From assembly GCF_023050945.1 (NCBI RefSeq), contig NZ_JALKIM010000022.1, positions 1 to 49,883 on the forward strand: a stretch of 49,883 nucleotides of DNA, in the 5' to 3' direction. The stretch comes from Anaerobiospirillum sp. NML120448 (GTDB taxonomy: Bacteria > Pseudomonadota > Gammaproteobacteria > Enterobacterales > Succinivibrionaceae). Under the pieces are notes generated by a model. That model saw nothing but the letters and a program-made list of their open reading frames with translations, did no database searches and was not told the DNA's origin. This document shows, piece by piece, positions 44,975-49,883 of this stretch. A program made the translations under genes and the position numbers. Within the stretch, counting starts at the first letter, position 1. Every line of letters begins with the position of its first letter.

Positions 44975-47900
44975 ATGAAGCAAACTAACAACGCCATTAA
45001 ATTCTTAATGACCCAATACCGTGCAATCTTCCAGAATGCATACTTCAAGGGTTTAGCCACAGCCGCTGTAGTAACCATGGGCTTAGCAGCTGGTCAGGCT
45101 CAGGCTGCTGAAACAGATCTTGAGGATGCTTTAAAAACTGGCACATCTAGCAAACCAGTAGCAGAATTTACTGTTAGCGATGCTCAAACTGTAGATGCAA
45201 TTGCCGCAGGTAATTCTCAAGGTTATATCGACAACCTAACTATTGCTAGTGGTGGTACTTTAACCTTAAAGCAAGGTACAAGCAGCAATGAAGTTGCAAA
45301 GAACCTTCAGGTTAGCAATAAGTTAAAGGTTGAGAAAGGCGGCACCTTAACTATTACTGATCTTTCTAATACAACTGTAGGTCACGTAGGTATTATTGGT
45401 ACTATCGCAGACGATCATAATTTTGATGATGCTACTACAACTTTTGAGGTTGATGGCGGTACTGTATCAGCAACTAAGTCTCATATTCAGTTCAACAAAG
45501 TTGTATTAACTGATGCCACTGTAACTTTAGGCACAAATAGTGAAACCGCAGCCAACTCTGACTGGTCTGACAATACAGGCATTTCTGTTCTTCAGAACGC
45601 TCAGTCAGGTACTGGCGTAATTGAAATTAATGGCAAGTCAGATATTAAGCTCAATAGCGGTTCTGTAATTACTGCCAATGTAGCCAATTTAAATGGCGGC
45701 ACCATTAACTTGAGCGGAACTACCACTTCTGGTGAGTCTGCAATATTACGTGCTCACGGTGGTGGCTATGTTAACTTCTTAGGTGCAAAGCTTACCTCCA
45801 AGGGTGCTGGTGACTTCATTCTTGGCCAAAACATTGTTGTAAATAGCGCTGATTCTGTACTTACTGTTGAAGGTACTGGTGCATTAACCATTGCAGGCCC
45901 TCTTTCCAATACAGTTAACCTTGCAACACTACAAGCTGGCCAAGGTACTTTCACTCTTACCCAAGGTAAGATTGATGTTAAGTCAAGCGGTACACTCGAT
46001 ATCAAGACTGGTGAGTTCAACGCTAATGGTGGCACCATTGTAAATGGCGGTACTGTAAATATTTATGCTCCTAAGGTTAACTTAAGTGCAGATAACTTTA
46101 ACGCTTTAACCAGCGGCACTAAGGTAGAGTTTAAAGAGAGCTCTGTTGCTAATGTAACAGGTGATTTAGACCTTACTAAGAAAGTTTTAGCATCTGACAC
46201 TGGTGCTCTTCAATCTACTTTTGCCATTACAAGTGGTAAGACCCTTGAACTTGCTGCTGATGGTGCAGTAACTTTAGGTTCTGCTTTTGCTGCTGACAAG
46301 TTCACCGTAAAAGCTGGTGTATTAAAGTTAACCCCAAGCACATCTAGCGATGCACATACTTTCACACAAACCTCTGGTTCTTTAGTAGCTTTAAATGGCT
46401 TAACCTCTGCCAATGAGACCTCTTTAAAGGAAGTTATTGTTTCTGGTGGCACCTCTAAGAGTGTTTTAACTCTTGGTCAAGCAGGCACTACCAATGGTCA
46501 AGTTACTAAGGTAGAGAAAATTACTGTAAAGGGAACTACTCAAGACCAGGAAGGAACCCTCAACATCAATGGCAAGTGGGACTTAACTGGCACTGAATTA
46601 AATGTAGGTGCTAGCGGTGCTGCAAATCTTGCAAATGCAGCTGATGTTACCATCAAGAACTTAGTAGTTGACACCAACGGTGCTTTAAATATCACTGATG
46701 GCTCTTTACTCACCGTAGATGGCACTGTAAAGACAGTCCAAGATAAAGTTTCATTAACTGACAACTCTAAGCTTTCTGTTAAGTATGCTGAGGCTGAAAA
46801 GAGCTCTGCTTTAGGCAAGGTTAAGCTCGACGGTTCCTCAACCTTAGTATTAACTGGTTATGAAGCATCTGGTGGTTCAATCGACCTTACTAAGTTCGGT
46901 GAAATCAAGACCAAGTTTATTGGCGACACTGGTTTATTAGAGCTTTCTGGTGTAACCATTAATTCAGGTGTTGAGCAGAACGCTGATATAGCCTTTGATA
47001 AGGCTCAAAGTGGTACTGGTGCAGCTGGTGTATTCGACACCAATACTGTTACTGGTGTAACTGGTGATGTAGCTGGCTCCAATGATTGGGGTACTGTTGA
47101 GTTAGCCCAAGGCCAAACCGAGCTTTCAATTAAGGATGGCGGTGCTATCACCTTAAATGGTAATGGTTCTAACAAGCTTGTTGCTGACTCAACTGGTGAG
47201 CAAGATGCTGGTGTTAAGCTCGGTAATGGCTCTATCTTAACTGTAGAAGCAACTGGTACCATTAAGGAAGTTGTTGCAGCTAATGATGGTAACGGCAAGC
47301 TTATTGTTGATGGTAAGAATAACGTAACTGTAACTAACGATTTAGGCTCTTCTACCGCCAAGTTAGACACTGTTAACGTAATTGCTGATAGCACCTTAAA
47401 CGTTAAGAATGTCTATGCTAAGACTTTAGACTTAGGTGGTACTTTACAGGCTACAAGCGTAACTCTTGATGATAACTCTAGCATCACTGGTTCTTTAAAG
47501 GCTGATTCCTTAGTATTAGCTGATACAAAGACCTTAGCTGTTGGTGAAGGTGCTGATAATGGTCTCTTAGAGGTTAAGAGCTTAGACTTAAAGGGTGGTT
47601 CTTTAATTCTTGACCCAGAGTTTGGCACTCCTGCTTCTGTAGCTGCTATTAATCAGACTGGTACTGCTCCTGAGGATATTGTTTATGTAGCTGCTAGCGG
47701 TGATATTGGTGTTGGTAAGAACTCTGTATTTGCTGTAGGCTTAACCGCAGACGCTGCCCTTGAAGTATTACGTTCTAATGGTTACTTATATGCAAACAAC
47801 AGCTTAATCGAGAACAAACTCGGTTCTGCTATTGTATTAGACCAAGGTATGTCTATTGCTTCTGGCGATGCTGTGTTCTTAGATAGCACTGGTACTACTG

Positions 47901-49390
47901 ATACCTTATCTAAAAAGATTAGCGATAAGACAGGTACTTCTGATCTAAATGGTCAAGGTGGTTGGGTAGAGTTAGGAGCCAATACTGGTTTAGTAATTAC
48001 TGGTAAGCTCTTTGATAATGCCACTTCACAGAATAAGGAAATTATCCAGTTTGCTGATACAACTAATACAACCAAGACAACTTTACATTTAAATGATGGC
48101 TCTAAGCTTGTATTTGATGTGACCGATGCTTTTGGTGGTGATTTTGTTAAGTTAACAAATGGTCAATTAACCTCAAACGGTACTGTATCAATTGAGGCTG
48201 CTAATGGCTTATTAGTTGGTACTTTAGATACTGCTAACAAGGGCTTAACCTTTGCTATTGCACAGGATGCTAAGGACAAGCTTTACAACCAATCCACTCC
48301 AGTTAAGGATCTTACCTACGACGTAATGGCAGGTAATTACAAGAATAACCGTGATGAGAATGGTGTAGCATTCATTGGTGCTGTAAATGGTCAGGACGGC
48401 GGTAAGGCAATTGAAGAGACTGCACGTTTAGCTGTTTACGGTGGTGCTGTTCAGGCAACCAACTTAGCACAGCAGGCTGCTAATGATGCTGTAGTAGAGC
48501 GTATGTCTCGTGCAAATCCTAATGGCTCATTAGTATTTGCTAACAATGCTCAGGGCGGCGGCTTATGGTTATCCCCAGTTTACAAGAGCTTAGAGTCTGA
48601 TAACTTCGACGCTGATGGCGTTGACTACGGTGTAGACGCAGACTTAACTGGCTTAGTATTAGGTGGTGATTTCACCTCTGAGTCTGGCGTACGTGCTGGT
48701 GCTTACTTCAACTTTGGTTCCGCCTCTGTTGATGGTCAGGGCGTTGGCGATCAAGTATCTAATGATGCTGATTACTTCGGCTTTGGTCTATATGCAGGCA
48801 TGACCTTTGGTCAAATGAGCTTAGTAGCTGATGCTGGCTTTACTCAGGTTTCTAATGATGTAGAGCAGAACATTAACCACAAGGACTTCTCTAAGGCTAA
48901 GGCTTCCTTCGATTCAAGCTCTGTAACCTTAAGTTTACGTGGCGAGTACAAGCTCAACGTAGCTACTATGGACGTAACTCCACACTTAGGTGTACGTTAC
49001 ACTCGTTTAGCAGTTGATGGTTATGATGCTAAGGTTGATGGCTACACTGTTGCTACTACTGATGTAGACACCATGCAGATGTTCGCTATCCCATTTGGCG
49101 TATCCATCTCTAAGGACATCGTAGCTGGTTCTTGGACTATTAAGCCAGTATTCGACTTAACCTTAACTGCTAACGCTGGCGATACCGATACTAAGCTTGA
49201 TACTACCTTTATTGGTACCAAGACCATTGGCTTAACTTCTGAGGCTTTCGATAGCTTCACTTATGGCGCAACTATGGGTATCGATGCTAAGTATGGTGAG
49301 AAGTTCTCCGTTGGCTTGAACACCAACTATGTTGGCTCTTCCAATGCTGATGAGTTCGGTGTAATGGGCAACGTTCGTTACATGTTCTAA
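44975..49390 (+). CDS. Large autotransporter (type Va), paralog B
   Basis: 1471 aa, a tandem paralog of the upstream autotransporter. The signal peptide is nearly identical (residues 1-45, ending AGQAQA). The passenger (about 46-1140) is again a Cys-free, Gly/Thr/Ser/Asn-rich beta-helix type but has diverged strongly from paralog A; shared islands such as GDLDLTKKVL and AGSNDWGTVELA show common descent. The linker (about 1142-1180) and barrel (about 1194-1471, ending MGNVRYMF) differ from paralog A at few positions, mainly within exposed-loop-like segments. DNA of the barrels shows long identical runs next to stretches full of silent changes, suggesting patchy gene conversion. It has its own leader, promoter-like boxes and terminator, so it can be expressed separately. 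Function unknown; adhesin or variable surface antigen is the natural guess. Confidence 0.9.
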   Translation: MKQTNNAIKFLMTQYRAIFQNAYFKGLATAAVVTMGLAAGQAQAAETDLEDALKTGTSSKPVAEFTVSDAQTVDAIAAGNSQGYIDNLTIASGGTLTLKQGTSSNEVAKNLQVSNKLKVEKGGTLTITDLSNTTVGHVGIIGTIADDHNFDDATTTFEVDGGTVSATKSHIQFNKVVLTDATVTLGTNSETAANSDWSDNTGISVLQNAQSGTGVIEINGKSDIKLNSGSVITANVANLNGGTINLSGTTTSGESAILRAHGGGYVNFLGAKLTSKGAGDFILGQNIVVNSADSVLTVEGTGALTIAGPLSNTVNLATLQAGQGTFTLTQGKIDVKSSGTLDIKTGEFNANGGTIVNGGTVNIYAPKVNLSADNFNALTSGTKVEFKESSVANVTGDLDLTKKVLASDTGALQSTFAITSGKTLELAADGAVTLGSAFAADKFTVKAGVLKLTPSTSSDAHTFTQTSGSLVALNGLTSANETSLKEVIVSGGTSKSVLTLGQAGTTNGQVTKVEKITVKGTTQDQEGTLNINGKWDLTGTELNVGASGAANLANAADVTIKNLVVDTNGALNITDGSLLTVDGTVKTVQDKVSLTDNSKLSVKYAEAEKSSALGKVKLDGSSTLVLTGYEASGGSIDLTKFGEIKTKFIGDTGLLELSGVTINSGVEQNADIAFDKAQSGTGAAGVFDTNTVTGVTGDVAGSNDWGTVELAQGQTELSIKDGGAITLNGNGSNKLVADSTGEQDAGVKLGNGSILTVEATGTIKEVVAANDGNGKLIVDGKNNVTVTNDLGSSTAKLDTVNVIADSTLNVKNVYAKTLDLGGTLQATSVTLDDNSSITGSLKADSLVLADTKTLAVGEGADNGLLEVKSLDLKGGSLILDPEFGTPASVAAINQTGTAPEDIVYVAASGDIGVGKNSVFAVGLTADAALEVLRSNGYLYANNSLIENKLGSAIVLDQGMSIASGDAVFLDSTGTTDTLSKKISDKTGTSDLNGQGGWVELGANTGLVITGKLFDNATSQNKEIIQFADTTNTTKTTLHLNDGSKLVFDVTDAFGGDFVKLTNGQLTSNGTVSIEAANGLLVGTLDTANKGLTFAIAQDAKDKLYNQSTPVKDLTYDVMAGNYKNNRDENGVAFIGAVNGQDGGKAIEETARLAVYGGAVQATNLAQQAANDAVVERMSRANPNGSLVFANNAQGGGLWLSPVYKSLESDNFDADGVDYGVDADLTGLVLGGDFTSESGVRAGAYFNFGSASVDGQGVGDQVSNDADYFGFGLYAGMTFGQMSLVADAGFTQVSNDVEQNINHKDFSKAKASFDSSSVTLSLRGEYKLNVATMDVTPHLGVRYTRLAVDGYDAKVDGYTVATTDVDTMQMFAIPFGVSISKDIVAGSWTIKPVFDLTLTANAGDTDTKLDTTFIGTKTIGLTSEAFDSFTYGATMGIDAKYGEKFSVGLNTNYVGSSNADEFGVMGNVRYMF

Positions 49391-49466
49391 TAAGCTAATC
49401 TAGCTTATTTTTGAGCGGGCGGTTCTTAGCTTTTGTGAAAGGCAAGCCACTTTGCTAAGAGCCGCC
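49389..49466 (+). promoter_or_regulatory. Conserved 3' UTR with two hairpins, copy B
   Basis: AATAAGCTA/TAGCTTATT (49389-49397, 49401-49409) overlaps the stop codon and is followed by Ts; here the stem is one pair longer and the loop shorter than in copy A. GGCGGTTCTTAG (49418-49429) pairs with CTAAGAGCCGCC (49455-49466). Confidence 0.6.
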
Positions 49467-49495
49467 TAAGAACCATTTCAATGCTCAATTATTAC

Positions 49496-49528
49496 AAGGC
49501 AGATCCTCCGATTAAGGTCTGCCTTTTT
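49496..49528 (+). terminator. Rho-independent terminator of autotransporter B
   Basis: AAGGCAGA and TCTGCCTT form the outer stem around a short inner section, followed by Ts. It matches the terminator at 44070-44105. Confidence 0.88.
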
Positions 49529-49758
49529 GCATTTTGCTTTGAGCTTTGTCTTTTTAAAACAACAACGGCAGCTCGCATGACACTACTCAATACCTTTTAG
49601 GATTAAATTTGTTAAACCTAATTCCCACACTTTTATGAATACATAAGGTTCCCTAAAAACTGCTAACTAAAGATCTGTCATGACTGCATTTCTTACTGCG
49701 AGATTAAGTAAATTGTATCTTTGGCTTACGGAAAGAAGCTCTATTACTGATTAACTCC
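49529..49758 (+). repeat. Partial third copy of the autotransporter intercassette region
   Basis: Sequence homologous to 44106-44340 (CAGCTCGCATGACACTACTC, then GATCTGTCATG, AAATTGTATCTTTGGCTTACGG) runs to about 49758 and then stops abruptly, before the promoter-like boxes and T10 tract. Unrelated sequence follows. Confidence 0.8.
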
Positions 49759-49824
49759 GGTAGATGTCAACGTAGTTTTCAAAAATATTACAAAAAAAAT
49801 TTTCCCAAAAACTTTTGATCTTTG

Positions 49825-49860
49825 ATTGGCTGAAGACAGGTACTGGCTTCAGCCAATTTT
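49825..49860. terminator. Hairpin with 11-bp perfect stem, probable terminator
   Basis: ATTGGCTGAAG (49825-49835), 11-nt loop, CTTCAGCCAAT (49847-49857), then TTT. It is flanked by direct copies of TTTTGATC (49813-49820 and 49857-49864). It may terminate a gene entering from the right or left edge. Confidence 0.65.
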
Positions 49861-49883
49861 GATCTGGCCAATAAGAGCAGTGG

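Noticed and set aside
1-49883. tRNA, rRNA, integrase or transposase genes
   Set aside because: None recognisable on either strand, so element boundaries cannot be set from this window.

Overview
The window looks like chromosomal or integrated-element DNA from an AT-leaning gammaproteobacterium, most plausibly a member of the Succinivibrionaceae (Anaerobiospirillum/Succinivibrio-like). The grounds are the autotransporter signal peptides that begin MKQTNNAIKFLM, the mix of large autotransporters with ICE-type conjugation genes, and very Ser/Asn/Gln/Ala-rich proteins. This placement is inferred from protein style, not from a marker gene. I found no rRNA or tRNA.

Left edge (1-6407): a reverse-strand S6-family (IgA protease/SPATE-like) autotransporter keeps its His/Asp/Ser triad but has a beta-barrel cut short at the window edge. 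About 2.7 kb without a recognisable gene follows.

Middle (6408-33117): a conjugative-transfer module. It has a TraD-type coupling ATPase (SXT/TOL style) with an 11-copy 69-bp in-frame tandem repeat and a fused multi-pass membrane tail, then two unrecognised membrane-anchored low-complexity proteins (377 and 2010 aa). At its far end is a MobH-type HD relaxase, TraI. Between them lie a reverse-strand orphan adenine-N6 DNA methyltransferase, a small secreted protein of unknown function and a TpsB/ShlB-type outer-membrane transporter. No VirB4/TraC, pilin or other mating-pore gene is present, so this is only part of an element. Intergenic gaps carry a ~265-bp element present twice and GC-rich hairpin sequence.

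Array region (33118-38481): directly behind traI is a 17-copy, ~104-bp non-coding tandem array. Each unit carries a strongly conserved hairpin (GTCTAGGCC/GGCCTAGAC) and two weaker ones. Two genes follow (207 and 795 aa) that share an ~80-aa domain I do not recognise. The array plus the two paralogous-domain genes is the best candidate here for an undescribed system. A strong terminator closes the region.

Right edge (38482-49883): two tandem autotransporter cassettes with nearly identical signal peptides and beta-barrels but diverged passengers. Each has the same ~770-nt 5' region (promoter-like boxes, T10 tract, hairpins, one with compensatory changes between copies) and the same three-hairpin 3' region ending in an intrinsic terminator. 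A third copy of the 3'/5' flank begins after the second gene and breaks off at about 49758.
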